Part shown: piece by piece, positions 42,502 to 52,300 of the stretch
Numbering within the stretch: position 1 is the stretch's first letter
Layout of the letters: the number at the start of each line of letters is the position of its first letter
Source: Leptospira licerasiae serovar Varillal str. VAR 010
GTDB lineage: Bacteria; Spirochaetota; Leptospiria; Leptospirales; Leptospiraceae
Reading direction: 5' to 3'
Assembly (NCBI RefSeq): GCF_000244755.1
Contig: NZ_AHOO02000005.1
Coordinates: 1,488,001-1,552,000, forward strand
DNA: 64,000 nucleotides
Position numbers and translations under genes: made by a program
The notes under the pieces: generated by a model
Told to the model about the DNA's origin: nothing
Databases searched by the model: none
Seen by the model: only the letters and a program-made list of their open reading frames with translations

Positions 42502-43464
42502 TTGCTTGTCAAACAAACTGGACCGAATCCTTATGTTCGAAAAACAAGAATTGGATCTACTTTGGTTCGCTATATAATTCCCTATTTCTTTTTATACTTA
42601 TTTTATTTGCCGTTCAGAATTCTTCCTTATAGAGCCTGTTTAATTTACGGAAGATTTTTAGTATGTCTTCTTTACCCGCTCGCTAAAAAACATCGTAAGA
42701 TCGCTTATGATAATATTTCTTATGCGTTCCCGGATTATTCGGAAGAAAAGAAGAAACAACTCGTATGGAAAAGTTTTCTTCATATAGGTGACCTTCTTGC
42801 CGGTACCTTATTTGCTCCTCGTTTAAATCGTAAATGGATGGATAAGTATCTGGTTTACGATGCTGAGTCTTTGGCAATCGAACAAAAAACGATACAAGAA
42901 GGAGTGGGGGTTGTTCTGATCTCTGGACATTTTGGTACTTGGGAAATTCTTGTTCAGTTCATGGGAATTAGAATGAAAGGAGGAGGGATCTATAAAAAAG
43001 TAAGAAATCCTTTCGTGGATAAGCTTATCTATAAATTGAGAAGTAAGAATGGGATCAGATTAGTATCCACAGAAGAATCTAGCCAAGTCACTAAGATGTT
43101 AAAACAAGGTTACTGGGTCGGATTCGGTTCCGATCAGAACGCGGGCAAGGTGGGGATCTTTGTGGACTTCTTCAATAGAAAAGCTTCCACGTACCAAGGT
43201 CCCGCTTTAATGGCGTACTTAACCGGGGCTAAAATGTTACTCTATTCGGTTTTATGTGGTGAAAAAGGTAAGGTCATGGTCCGGGTCAAGGATCTTGGGT
43301 TCGTAGACAAGGCCGCATTCTCGGATAGGGAAGCTGCCATCCGCCATTACACTGAGGTTTGGACAAAAGCTTTGGAAGAAGAAGTGAAACTGTATCCGGA
43401 GCAATATTTTTGGGTACATAGAAGATGGAGAACCAAACCGGGAGATTTCCCGGGTCAAATATAA
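42502..43464 (+). CDS. LpxL/HtrB-type lysophospholipid or lipid A acyltransferase
   Basis: The 320-residue protein has one N-terminal membrane segment and the acyltransferase motif SGHFGTWE (HX4E, about residue 140), with [10 protein letters not shown] and a C-terminal [12 protein letters not shown], both LpxL hallmarks. It would add a secondary acyl chain to lipid A at the inner membrane. The frame opens with TTG, and no ATG gives a better start. The AraC-type gene begins two bases after its stop. Confidence 0.85.
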   Translation: MLVKQTGPNPYVRKTRIGSTLVRYIIPYFFLYLFYLPFRILPYRACLIYGRFLVCLLYPLAKKHRKIAYDNISYAFPDYSEEKKKQLVWKSFLHIGDLLAGTLFAPRLNRKWMDKYLVYDAESLAIEQKTIQEGVGVVLISGHFGTWEILVQFMGIRMKGGGIYKKVRNPFVDKLIYKLRSKNGIRLVSTEESSQVTKMLKQGYWVGFGSDQNAGKVGIFVDFFNRKASTYQGPALMAYLTGAKMLLYSVLCGEKGKVMVRVKDLGFVDKAAFSDREAAIRHYTEVWTKALEEEVKLYPEQYFWVHRRWRTKPGDFPGQI

Positions 43465-43466
43465 TC

Positions 43467-44633
43467 ATGATGGTTCCTACGATCCCGATCATATCCGTCA
43501 CGATTTGCATCTTTTCCGCATTTCTGATCTTCACCAAAAGACCTAGATACTCTTTCGATTCTATTTATTCCGTATTTACTATCTTTCTTGCGGCTCCTCA
43601 TCTGGGACATTTGTTCGTACATAGATTCGAATGGGGACCTGAGTTTCTGGATTTCACGATCCTTTTTCCTTATACCTTTGGCCCATTATTATTACTTTAT
43701 ATTCGAAATTTAACTACGGAAGGCAAAAGTTTTAGAAAGACAGACCTTTTTCATTTTGTTCCGTTTGCCGTATTGTTATGTATATTTATATACAGATTAT
43801 TCTTTCTTCGACCTCCTGAAGACGAGTTTGATCCTCACGATTGGCATAGACCGAGTAAAGGATTTCATCCCAACGGGGGCTTATTAGTCACATCTATGTT
43901 GGTGTATTCCGTTTGGATATTCCTACTTCTGAACAAACATAAGAAGAATATTGTAAATCACTTTTCTAATATAGATAGCATTAAGGATTTACGATGGATG
44001 TATTGGAGTTTGATATTATTCGTAATATCTACAGGCGTTCATTTTTTGTTGGAAGGTTTACTATTCACGGATCTCTCTCCCGAGACCTACGAGCCTAGAT
44101 TAGTCAGGGGAGGAGCAGTATTGGCATTTTCCGTTTTCTTTTGCTGGTTCGGTGTAAGACAAACTGTAGTTTATACTCATAGGGAATTACATGCGTTTAA
44201 AGAAAAAACTTTAAATGAAGAAGAGGAAGTGGAAGAAGAACGCAAAAAATACGAAAAGTCCGGACTGAGAGAAGATATGATCCCAGAATATCTTTCTAAG
44301 ATCCGAAATTATATGGAGTCCGAAAAACCTTACAAAGATTCAGAATTTTCCATCGATCTACTTTCTGAAAATACGGAAGTTCCAAGGTTCTATATAACTC
44401 AGATATTAAGCGAAACTTTGGAAACAAATTTCTATAATTTTGTAAACGAGTATAGGATTAAAGATATCATCTTTGCTTTGAAGAGTATTTCAGAGGAGCG
44501 CCCGAATTTTTTGAGATTAGCCCTTGAGTATGGTTTTAATTCTAAGTCTACTTTTAATACTTCTTTTAAAAAAGTCACAGGAAAAACACCAACCCAATAT
44601 CTGGAAGAAATTTCCAAAGTGAGTTCCGCCTAA
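43467..44633 (+). CDS. 7TM-AraC transcriptional regulator
   Basis: The ATG two bases after the acyltransferase stop gives about 388 residues. Seven membrane helices (about residues 3-235) are followed by an acidic coiled linker (EEEEVEEERKKYEK) and an AraC helix-turn-helix (about 285-385; FYNFVNEYRIKDI, LALEYGFNSKSTFNTSFKKVTGKTPTQYL). This architecture binds DNA from the membrane and probably senses an envelope signal. Close linkage with the acyltransferase suggests control of envelope lipid genes, which is inference. Confidence 0.88.
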   Translation: MMVPTIPIISVTICIFSAFLIFTKRPRYSFDSIYSVFTIFLAAPHLGHLFVHRFEWGPEFLDFTILFPYTFGPLLLLYIRNLTTEGKSFRKTDLFHFVPFAVLLCIFIYRLFFLRPPEDEFDPHDWHRPSKGFHPNGGLLVTSMLVYSVWIFLLLNKHKKNIVNHFSNIDSIKDLRWMYWSLILFVISTGVHFLLEGLLFTDLSPETYEPRLVRGGAVLAFSVFFCWFGVRQTVVYTHRELHAFKEKTLNEEEEVEEERKKYEKSGLREDMIPEYLSKIRNYMESEKPYKDSEFSIDLLSENTEVPRFYITQILSETLETNFYNFVNEYRIKDIIFALKSISEERPNFLRLALEYGFNSKSTFNTSFKKVTGKTPTQYLEEISKVSSA

Positions 44634-44725
44634 AGTCCTAAAAATATGGTTCGAGCCGATTGGGACGGTCGAATTCATCCGAAAGATTTCGTAGATTATA
44701 CCTAACTAACAAGTTTGGAGTAGTT

Positions 44726-45610
44726 ATGCTTCGTTTACGATCTATTCTATTGATAGCTGTTGCGGCCTTTATTTGGAACTGCGACAGCTCCGGAGGAACT
44801 GATCTTTCTTCCGCTGCGGTTTTATTATCCGCTTCTCAATGTACACCTACGACCACCACCACAATGTCTACGACTCTTACGGACAATACTTCCTGTCCAG
44901 GCGCTATCAACAATGCGACGGATGATCTTGGCTTTGGAGGACCTACTTGCGTAACTAGTATTGCTGCAGAGGCACCTTGTTGGATGAAAACCAACTTTCA
45001 CTGCGTTACAGTAACGGTAGTTGGCTCCAATTATGTGATTACTACAAATGATAAGCCTCCTCATAAAAGTGCGTATTATTCAGTGGCTTCCGGCTATAAT
45101 GAAGCGATGGACACTGCAGGCGGCTTCCATACGAATCCGAATACCATTCTGTCCCAGAATATTACTATGACCATTCCGACCACTCCTACTGTTACTGATT
45201 GTTCTCAATCCAATGCGGGAACGGATTCAATCGGAATTACTACACTTGGCGTTGTGATCTTCAATAACCAAGCAGCTCCAGGAGATTCTTTTTCCACTGA
45301 ATATTACACTATGGATCAATCCCAAGGCCACCCTCAAAATACTGGAAAATACCATTATCATACGGAACCTTATAAAATCACAAACGACGATGGTAATATG
45401 GTAGGACTTATGCTGGATGGTTTCCCGATTTACGGAAAGAAAAATCAATCAGGTTCTTATCCTACATTGGATTCTACCACTCACACGACTTCCTGCACTC
45501 CTACAGAATTCCCGGATGGAACTTATTGTTATCATGTAGAGAACAATACTGGATATAACGGATACATTATCGGAAGTTACTTCAAAGGAACTCCAGGTTC
45601 CGTAGACTAA
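44726..45610 (+). CDS. YHYH-domain lipoprotein
   Basis: The ATG with ttggag upstream gives MLRLRSILLIAVAAFIWNC, a lipoprotein leader (Cys near 19), and a protein of about 294 residues. The diagnostic segment is GKYHYHTEPYKITNDDGNMVGLMLDGFPIYGKK, the YHYH domain, with a preceding Thr-rich region and several Cys. YHYH proteins are secreted or surface proteins of unknown biochemistry. The two His may bind a metal. Confidence 0.82.
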   Translation: MLRLRSILLIAVAAFIWNCDSSGGTDLSSAAVLLSASQCTPTTTTTMSTTLTDNTSCPGAINNATDDLGFGGPTCVTSIAAEAPCWMKTNFHCVTVTVVGSNYVITTNDKPPHKSAYYSVASGYNEAMDTAGGFHTNPNTILSQNITMTIPTTPTVTDCSQSNAGTDSIGITTLGVVIFNNQAAPGDSFSTEYYTMDQSQGHPQNTGKYHYHTEPYKITNDDGNMVGLMLDGFPIYGKKNQSGSYPTLDSTTHTTSCTPTEFPDGTYCYHVENNTGYNGYIIGSYFKGTPGSVD

Positions 45611-45622
45611 TCAGAGGTCAGA

Positions 45623-46174
45623 TTGAAGTTCTATTTACTTTCGATTTGTTTTCTCCTAGTCGCCTGCGATCCTACTCGGGTCGCAAGTAACGATCCTTCT
45701 ATCACTCGAAACGGAAGGGTTGTTTTTTATAGAGGAGAAAAGTTCCACGGACTTTTGGAATCAAAGATAGAAGAATTGGGAGTCTTTCGGGTGACGTCCT
45801 ATAAGAACGGTTTGCCTGATGGGATGGAAAAAGATGTGTATTCTAACGGTCAGATTTTGGCTGAAAGAGAATTTTCTGCGGGGAAGAAAGTAGGCACTCA
45901 TCTAGGTTGGTTTCCCGACGGAAAAAAACGATTTCATAATGAATATTCAGAAGGCCAGTTCCATGGGGCCCAATGGGAATGGAGAAATTCCGGCTCATTG
46001 TATTCTTATGCAAAATTCGATCAAGGAAAAGTGATCGGAAAGAAGATGTGGAGAGAGAACGGTCAGATCTATATGAATTTTGTGATCCACAATGGACGAG
46101 CGTATGGAATGACCGGCGGAAAATTATGCAGCCAGGTCCGAGGAGACGAAAATGGGAATACGATCCTATTCTAA
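45623..46174 (+). CDS. MORN-repeat lipoprotein
   Basis: A TTG start preceded by agagg gives MKFYLLSICFLLVAC, a short lipoprotein leader. The remaining 168 residues consist of MORN-like / YwqK-type repeats (GLPDGMEKDVYSNGQILAEREF, GTHLGWFPDGKKRFHNEYSEGQFHGAQWEW, GKKMWRENGQIY). Such repeats form extended beta sheets involved in binding. It overlaps the Sco gene by 23 bp, which implies coupling with copper/cytochrome-oxidase assembly genes. Confidence 0.75.
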   Translation: MKFYLLSICFLLVACDPTRVASNDPSITRNGRVVFYRGEKFHGLLESKIEELGVFRVTSYKNGLPDGMEKDVYSNGQILAEREFSAGKKVGTHLGWFPDGKKRFHNEYSEGQFHGAQWEWRNSGSLYSYAKFDQGKVIGKKMWRENGQIYMNFVIHNGRAYGMTGGKLCSQVRGDENGNTILF

Positions 46175-46856
46175 AATATTATTCTGTAGTTTAGTCTTAG
46201 CCTCACTTTTAGTCGCTTGTTCTAAAGATCCGAAAGAAGAATATTCAGAAGAGATCACAGACTTCTCTCTGCCTCAAAAAGATAAACTTCCTCTGTATTT
46301 TGGAAAGGATTTACAACCCGTTTGGGAAAATAAATCTTCTAAGCCGCGAGAAATTTCCAAATTTATAATGAAGGATCAGGAAAATCAGAATATCTCGGAA
46401 GGCCATTGTAAGGGAAAAATTACCGTGGTTTCCTTCTTCTTTACTAAATGTGCAGGGATTTGTCCGACTATTACAAACAATTTGAGCTTGGTCCAAAAGG
46501 AATTTGAGGCCGATCCAAACATCCAAATTTTGTCATTCTCCGCCACACCTGATCTGGATTCTCCTCAAGTCCTAAAAGACTACGGATCTAAACGAAAGAT
46601 CCGTTATGAAAAATGGAAACTTCTCACAGGAAACCAAAAAGAAATCTATGCGTTAGCAAGAGATTCTTTCAATGCGGATACGGCGATCCCTAAGGAGAAC
46701 GCCAAAAAGAAACTCACCGAAAACGATTTCCTTCATTCCGATCATGTCTATCTTTTAGATTCACAACTTAGATTGCGTGGAATTTACAATGGAAAGATGA
46801 GATCTTCTATCCAAGAATTGAACTCTGATATAGAAGTTTTGAAACGAGAACTTTGA
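46152..46856 (+). CDS. SCO1/SenC/PrrC family copper chaperone lipoprotein
   Basis: The 234-residue protein has a lipoprotein leader (LASLLVAC, Cys near 24), a thioredoxin-like fold with the metal site FFTKCAGICPTITNN (CXXXC, about 96-106) and the distal His in FLHSDHVYLLD (about 197). Sco proteins insert copper into the CuA site of cytochrome oxidase or reduce its Cys residues. Its position 2 kb upstream of the alternative complex III operon fits a respiratory role. Confidence 0.92.
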   Translation: MGIRSYSKILFCSLVLASLLVACSKDPKEEYSEEITDFSLPQKDKLPLYFGKDLQPVWENKSSKPREISKFIMKDQENQNISEGHCKGKITVVSFFFTKCAGICPTITNNLSLVQKEFEADPNIQILSFSATPDLDSPQVLKDYGSKRKIRYEKWKLLTGNQKEIYALARDSFNADTAIPKENAKKKLTENDFLHSDHVYLLDSQLRLRGIYNGKMRSSIQELNSDIEVLKREL

Positions 46857-46882
46857 TTCCGCTGTATGCGTAAGACATCTCG

Positions 46883-46921
46883 AGTTCGCGTTAGCTACCA
46901 AATATGAGTGTAACGCGAACT
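46883..46921. repeat. 11-bp perfect inverted repeat upstream of toxin-antitoxin genes
   Basis: agttcgcgtta (46883-46893) pairs perfectly with taacgcgaact (46911-46921) around a 17-nt loop. It may be the Sco terminator (no T-run is seen) or an operator for the antitoxin operon that begins at 47003. Confidence 0.5.
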
Positions 46922-47002
46922 TGGAACCAATATTCCGCTAACAGAATATGAATTGAGATCATTCTGGTTGACGAAGAAAAAAATCGAAAACATCCTTGGG
47001 TC

Positions 47003-47203
47003 ATGAAAACGACAGAAACAGGACTCAAATATCAATTTCCTTTGGTAGGTTTTGAACAAGAAAAACCTAAAACGAAAAACCAAATTCCGGCTAATAAAGT
47101 TGGAAAACCTAAAAAGAGAAAACTGGGCATCTTAAAAGGAAAAGCCTCCTTTAAGATCTCCGATGATTTCAAAATGACAGAGGAGGAATTTCTGAATCTG
47201 TGA
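47003..47203 (+). CDS. Antitoxin-like protein (DUF2281-like) of a type II module
   Basis: The 66-residue protein ends with RKLGILKGKASFKISDDFKMTEEEFLNL, close to the C-terminal pattern of DUF2281-type antitoxins (LGxLKGKI...DDF...EEF) that wrap around PIN toxins. The N-terminus is basic and Pro-rich. It overlaps the PIN toxin by GTGA, giving translational coupling. Confidence 0.78.
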   Translation: MKTTETGLKYQFPLVGFEQEKPKTKNQIPANKVGKPKKRKLGILKGKASFKISDDFKMTEEEFLNL

Positions 47204-47598
47204 ATTATCTATTAGATACACATGCGATCTTATGGGTTTTATTTCAGCCGGAGAATTTATCCTATAAAGTAGAGTCAGAAATTCTAAATCATAGGAATCG
47301 GATCTTTATTAGCAGCATTTCTTTGTGGGAAATTTCCCTGAAATTTTCTTTAAGAAAGATAGATTTGCAGGGGATTACTCCTGAACAATTGCCTAGAAAG
47401 ATACGAGAAGCTGGATTCGAATTTATAGAAGATTCTCCTGAAATATTTGCGAATTATTTTAAGCTGCCGACTGGAAAACATACGGATCCATTTGACCGAT
47501 TTCTGGTCTGGCAGGCAGTAAGTTTCAAATTTGTGTTCATTACGAAAGATAGATATTTAAAGGAATATAATCCTCTGGGTTTAAGACTGTTTTGGTAA
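47200..47598 (+). CDS. vapC: PIN-domain toxin, VapC-type
   Basis: The start is a GTG overlapping the antitoxin stop. The 132-residue PIN domain shows the acidic residues of the RNase site: LLDTHAILW (Asp4/5), SLWEISLK (Glu, about 46) and HTDPFDRFLVWQA (Asp, about 91 and 94). VapC toxins cleave tRNA or rRNA when the antitoxin is lost. A normal length and intact motifs suggest it is functional. Confidence 0.85.
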   Translation: MNYLLDTHAILWVLFQPENLSYKVESEILNHRNRIFISSISLWEISLKFSLRKIDLQGITPEQLPRKIREAGFEFIEDSPEIFANYFKLPTGKHTDPFDRFLVWQAVSFKFVFITKDRYLKEYNPLGLRLFW

Positions 47599-47700
47599 AA
47601 TAAAAATGCAACGACATTGGCACCTCTATCTTATCTAACGTCCTGTATATATCTCCGGTGCAGGATGTTGGATATTTTTTAAATCTTGTATTACAATCCT

Positions 47701-48549
47701 CTATCTCTCTAAAAGTAAATAGGCACTTATAGGACAATGATCGGAAAGGCCTTTTTCTGCACTTGGGTTCCCGTCAAAATTTCCATCATCTGATTCAAAC
47801 TTGGTTTGGACAAAACTTCCTTGTTGCCAATCCATATTCGTGATCAGATAATCTATGAATCCATCATGGTGCTGCCAACAATCAGACTTTTGTTTGTAGT
47901 TTGCTACTTTAAGCTTAAGGTTTCTTTGCAGGATTTTCAAAAGATCTACTCTTCTTTCCAGGACCTCGTTAAAATCGCCTAATAGAACGAATTTTCCGAG
48001 AGAGGGGAGTATGTCCTTCAGTGCAAGTAACTGCTCCTTTCTTTCCTTCTTGTCTTTAGGAGAATGGCCTGCTTTTAAATGAACAACAAGCACGGAAATT
48101 TTCCCGCCATCAATTGTAAACTCCGCAAGTAGCCCTTTTCTGAGTCCTGGACGAATAGAAAGTTGCTCCAATTCGCTGATATTCGGCTTGCCTAACTCTT
48201 TCTTCCAACAAAGACCTAATTCTTGAGAGTAACCTGGAGTAATGGTTGCTGTGCAGTCATATTCATTTATTATAATATGATGAAGTGCGGTTTCGTTCTC
48301 TATCTCTTGGAATCCGATTATGTCCGGATGATTTAATAAGATTATCTTTTTGATCTTATTAAAATCTTCTTCCGTTCTATGTTTTCTATCTTTGGGGAAT
48401 TTATGCGAGTCTCCTATCTCATCATATAAAAAGTAGGAATTGAAGCTTGTTACTTTGAGTTTTTTTATAGGACCTTTCGCAATAGTGGAGATTGTTATTA
48501 GGAAAGCGAAGGGAATTCCCAGAAATAGGATCAGTGGGCGGTGCATCAT
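47701..48549 (-). CDS. Exported endonuclease/exonuclease/phosphatase (EEP) family protein
   Basis: The ATG gives a signal peptide (LILFLGIPFAFLITISTIA) and about 282 residues. EEP motifs are SFNSYFLYDE, GFQEIENE (metal-binding Glu, about 95), VLVVHLKAGH (His), LLGDFNEV (Asp-x-Asn, about 190) and GLSDHCPISAYL (catalytic His, about 272). Members are nucleases or phosphodiesterases, including sphingomyelinase-like enzymes; an exported nuclease is the most likely role. Confidence 0.82.
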   Translation of the reverse strand: MMHRPLILFLGIPFAFLITISTIAKGPIKKLKVTSFNSYFLYDEIGDSHKFPKDRKHRTEEDFNKIKKIILLNHPDIIGFQEIENETALHHIIINEYDCTATITPGYSQELGLCWKKELGKPNISELEQLSIRPGLRKGLLAEFTIDGGKISVLVVHLKAGHSPKDKKERKEQLLALKDILPSLGKFVLLGDFNEVLERRVDLLKILQRNLKLKVANYKQKSDCWQHHDGFIDYLITNMDWQQGSFVQTKFESDDGNFDGNPSAEKGLSDHCPISAYLLLER

Positions 48550-48558
48550 TCTTTCCAA

Positions 48559-48862
48559 ATTAGATTTTTGAATTCATATTTTAATGAAGTAAGAAAGTAA
48601 AATCCATAAATTTTCTTAGAGTTAAGAACGATCGTTCTGATCATATCCATCATAAACTTAGGTTTTGTATTCAAGGTCTTTGATCTTCTAAAATAGAGCT
48701 TATTAAGTAAGAATCTTATCCATTTAATTGATACTAAGTCTCATATAAAAATGCAAGAAATCGCCAAACCAATCGCGTTTTTACGCGTTTACTTGCAATT
48801 TTAACCGAAGCCAAAATCCTTGTTCCCAAACCTTATTTTGGAACCCACGGGACTTCTCACGA
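48559..48862. promoter_or_regulatory. 304-bp divergent intergenic region before actA
   Basis: It contains the perfect 14-bp palindrome AGAACGATCGTTCT (48625-48638), of the size and symmetry typical of TetR-type operators, and a short cgcgt/acgcg repeat near 48777. No coding frame is apparent. The promoters of the EEP gene (minus) and the alternative complex III operon (plus) must lie here. Confidence 0.45.
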
Positions 48863-49369
48863 ATGAATAAGAAAGCTTTGAAACTTTCGGTTCCGCTTAT
48901 TGCTATTGCAGCAGTGGCTTACCTGATTTTTTCTCCCTCCAAATATGTAGGCTACTCTCCGGATCAGCCTATACCTTTTAACCACAAGATTCACGCAGGT
49001 GATAATAAGATAGATTGTCGTTATTGTCACACTGGTGTAGAAACAAGCGCGCACGCAACGGTTCCGAATACTTCCACTTGTATGAACTGTCACTCGCTTG
49101 TTGCAAAGAACAGCCCAGATATAAAATTTTTGAGCGAAAGTTACTCGAACAAGAAACCGATCGAGTGGGTGAAAATCCACGACCTTCCGGATCATGTTCA
49201 GTTCAATCACTCTCGCCATATCTCAAGAGGCGTGGATTGTTCGCAATGCCACGGCAATGTAGCTGAAATGGTCAAGGTCAAGCAGGTAGCATCCCTGAAT
49301 ATGGGATACTGCATCAATTGCCACCGGGAGAACAACGCTCCTACCGACTGTTCCACCTGTCACAGATAA
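48863..49369 (+). CDS. actA: Alternative complex III pentaheme cytochrome ActA
   Basis: The 168-residue protein has one N-terminal helix and five CXXCH sites: CRYCH, CMNCH, CSQCH, CINCH and CSTCH, with a cytochrome c3-like spacing. It matches ActA, the membrane-anchored pentaheme subunit that receives electrons from the Fe-S subunit ActB. It is the first gene of the six-gene act operon, and the ActB gene follows after 19 bp. Confidence 0.93.
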   Translation: MNKKALKLSVPLIAIAAVAYLIFSPSKYVGYSPDQPIPFNHKIHAGDNKIDCRYCHTGVETSAHATVPNTSTCMNCHSLVAKNSPDIKFLSESYSNKKPIEWVKIHDLPDHVQFNHSRHISRGVDCSQCHGNVAEMVKVKQVASLNMGYCINCHRENNAPTDCSTCHR

Positions 49370-49388
49370 TCAGGAGATAGCATAACAG

Positions 49389-52300
49389 ATGGATAAAAAG
49401 AATTTCCAGAAAGAAAAGAAAGCTCACTGGCTCTCCCTCGAACTGAAAGATAACGAAAAAGAAACGAAGGATCTGGCGCGCTCTGAATTTTTCACTTCTC
49501 CGGATCCAGTCATCGCAAGGATCAAGTCAGGGGAGTTCGATCGTAAGACCTTCCTTAAATTGATGGGTGCGGGAGTCGCTATGACTTCCTTAAACTGCGT
49601 TCGTAAGCCTGTCGAAAAAATCGTTCCTTATGTGGATCTAAAAACCGACGAAGGTAATTTCGATTTCGTAAAACACGGACAAGCTTATTACTACGCTACC
49701 GCATTCAATGGAACCGGTTATTTAGTAAGATCTAAAGACGGCCGTCCTCTAAAATTAGAAGGAAACGATGATCACCCTGTTTCTCAAGGTGCTCTTGGAG
49801 CTTCCGGTCAAGCTGCTATCTTTGATCTATATGATCCAGACAGAGCACAAGGTCCGGCAGCTATTTCCGGCGGAAAAGTGGAAAACATCCAATGGTCCGC
49901 TTTGGATTCCAAAGTTCAGGAAGCTCTTTCTAAGAACAAAGGTAACACTGTAATCGTAACGAGACCTCTTGATTCTCCTTCCACCAAAGCGATCATCGCT
50001 GACTTCTTAAAAGCGGTAGGTGGAGGACAACATTTAGAGATCTCGATCACTTCTCCGGAAGATGCGATCTCCAAAGCTCAGGCTGCTTCTTACGGAAAGG
50101 CACTCGTTCCTAACTATAATTTCGAATTGGCGAACACTATTTTGTCCATCGATTGCGACTTTATGGGTGGATGGTTGTCTCCTGAGGAACACCAAAAGGA
50201 TTTTGCGAAACGCAGAAACCTGAGAGACGGAGCAAAAGATCTTAACTATTTCATCGCTGCCGAATCCATTCCTACTATGTCCGGATCCAATGCGGATCTT
50301 AGACTTCCGATTCGTCCTGGGGACCAGTCTAAACTGGCTCTTGCAATCGCTGCGGGTCTCGGAGAATTAGGAGCAAACACTAAGGATGTTACCGGAACTT
50401 CTACTGTAGAAAGTCTCGCGAGCGAACTCGGAGTAACTGCAGAGGGTATCCGCAAAACGGCAAAAGCTCTTTGGTCGAACAAAGGCAGATCACTCGTAGT
50501 TGCGGGCGGTCTTTCTGCTTCTACCAAAGAAGCCGTGGATCTACAGATCCTTGTGAACTTCTTAAACTCTACCTTAGACAACGATGGTAAGACTGTTGAT
50601 TACGCTTCTCCTAAAAAAGAAGGTTTAGCGGATTATTCCGGTAACTTAAACAAACTTACTGAAGCATTAAAACAAACTAAAGTAGGAGTTCTATTCCTCT
50701 ACGATACCAACTTGGTTTACCAAGCTGGCGATTCTTGGAAGGACCTTCTTCATAGAGCGGCTTTGACCGTAAGTATTGCAGACAGAGCGGATGAGACTGC
50801 ACTTGCTTCCAACTATCTAGCTTCCACTACTCATTTCTTAGAGTCTTGGGGAGATTCGGAAGGAACTAAGGGTATATTCTCCATCCAGCAACCTGCGATC
50901 CGTCCTCTATTCAACACTCGTTCTTTCGAGGACAGCTTGATCGCTTTCGCAGGCGGATCTTTAGGTGGAGAAAAATCATTTTACGAATACGTAAAGAACT
51001 CTTGGACCAAAAAACTGGGTTCCAAACAGAAATGGGAAGATCTTCTCAGAGTTGGAACTACTGTAAGAGCTAAGGACCGCAGAAAAACTGCAAGCGCTAC
51101 TCGCGGCTTCAATAAGGCTGCGCTTAAAAAGCCTGCAAGTTATCCTGCCGGGATCCGTCTGGCTCTTTATGAGACAAGCTCCATCGGAGATGGTAGAGCG
51201 GCGAATAACTCTCTATTACAAGAACTTCCTGATCCTGTTACCAAGGTTACTTGGGACAACTATGTAATCCTTTCACCAGGACTTGCAAAAGAAAAAGGGA
51301 TCCAATCCAACGATGTGGTTTCCGTTAAAACTACCAAAGGTTCTATCGAACTTCCTGCTCAGGTCCAGCCTGGAATGCACAAGGATACGATCGGGATCGC
51401 GGTTGGTTACGGTAGAACAGCAGCAGGTAAAGTAGGAAACGAAGTAGGTAAAAACGCGTATGTTCTGGCGGAAGATGGAGTATTCTCCGGAATTTCCGTT
51501 ACTTCTCTCGAGAAGACAGGTAAAACTTACAAGCTTGCTTGCACCCAGCACCACCACGTTTTATCTCCAGGTTTCGGATACGAAGATCGTCCTCTGGTCC
51601 AATCTACTTCTTTGGAAGAATGGAAAAAGAATCCAGCTTCCGGAGTGAAAGAGTCCGAAATTCCTAAAATTAAAAAAGACGGTAAGATGGTCTACGCAAC
51701 CGGAGCAAACCCGGTTCATGAATACCCTGGTTACAAATGGGGTATGGCTATCGATTTGACTGCTTGTACCGGTTGCGGTTCTTGCGTCATCTCTTGCCAA
51801 GTAGAGAATAATATTCCGGTAGTAGGAAGAGACGAAGTTAGAGTGGGTCGCGAGATGCATTGGCTTCGTATCGACCGCTACTATATCGGTGACCCTGAAA
51901 AACCGGAAGATCTACAGATCGCTCACCAGCCTATGCTTTGCCAACAGTGTGATAACGCTCCTTGTGAGACTGTTTGCCCTGTTATGGCGACTGTTCATAG
52001 TTCTGAAGGGATCAACGATATGGTTTATAACCGTTGCGTTGGAACTCGTTACTGCTCTAACAACTGCCCTTACAAAGTTCGTCGTTATAACTGGGCTCAA
52101 CACTGGTATAACGAGACTGGAGCCGAAAAAGGATCCAGAACTCCTAGATATCTCGGACTCAATCCGGATGTTACGGTTCGTGGAAGAGGGGTTATGGAAA
52201 AATGTAACTTCTGTTCTTCTCGTATCGCGGAGAAAAAGATCCAGGCCAAGAACGAAGGTCGTACTTTGAAAGACGGAGAACTGAAGACTGCCTGCCAACA

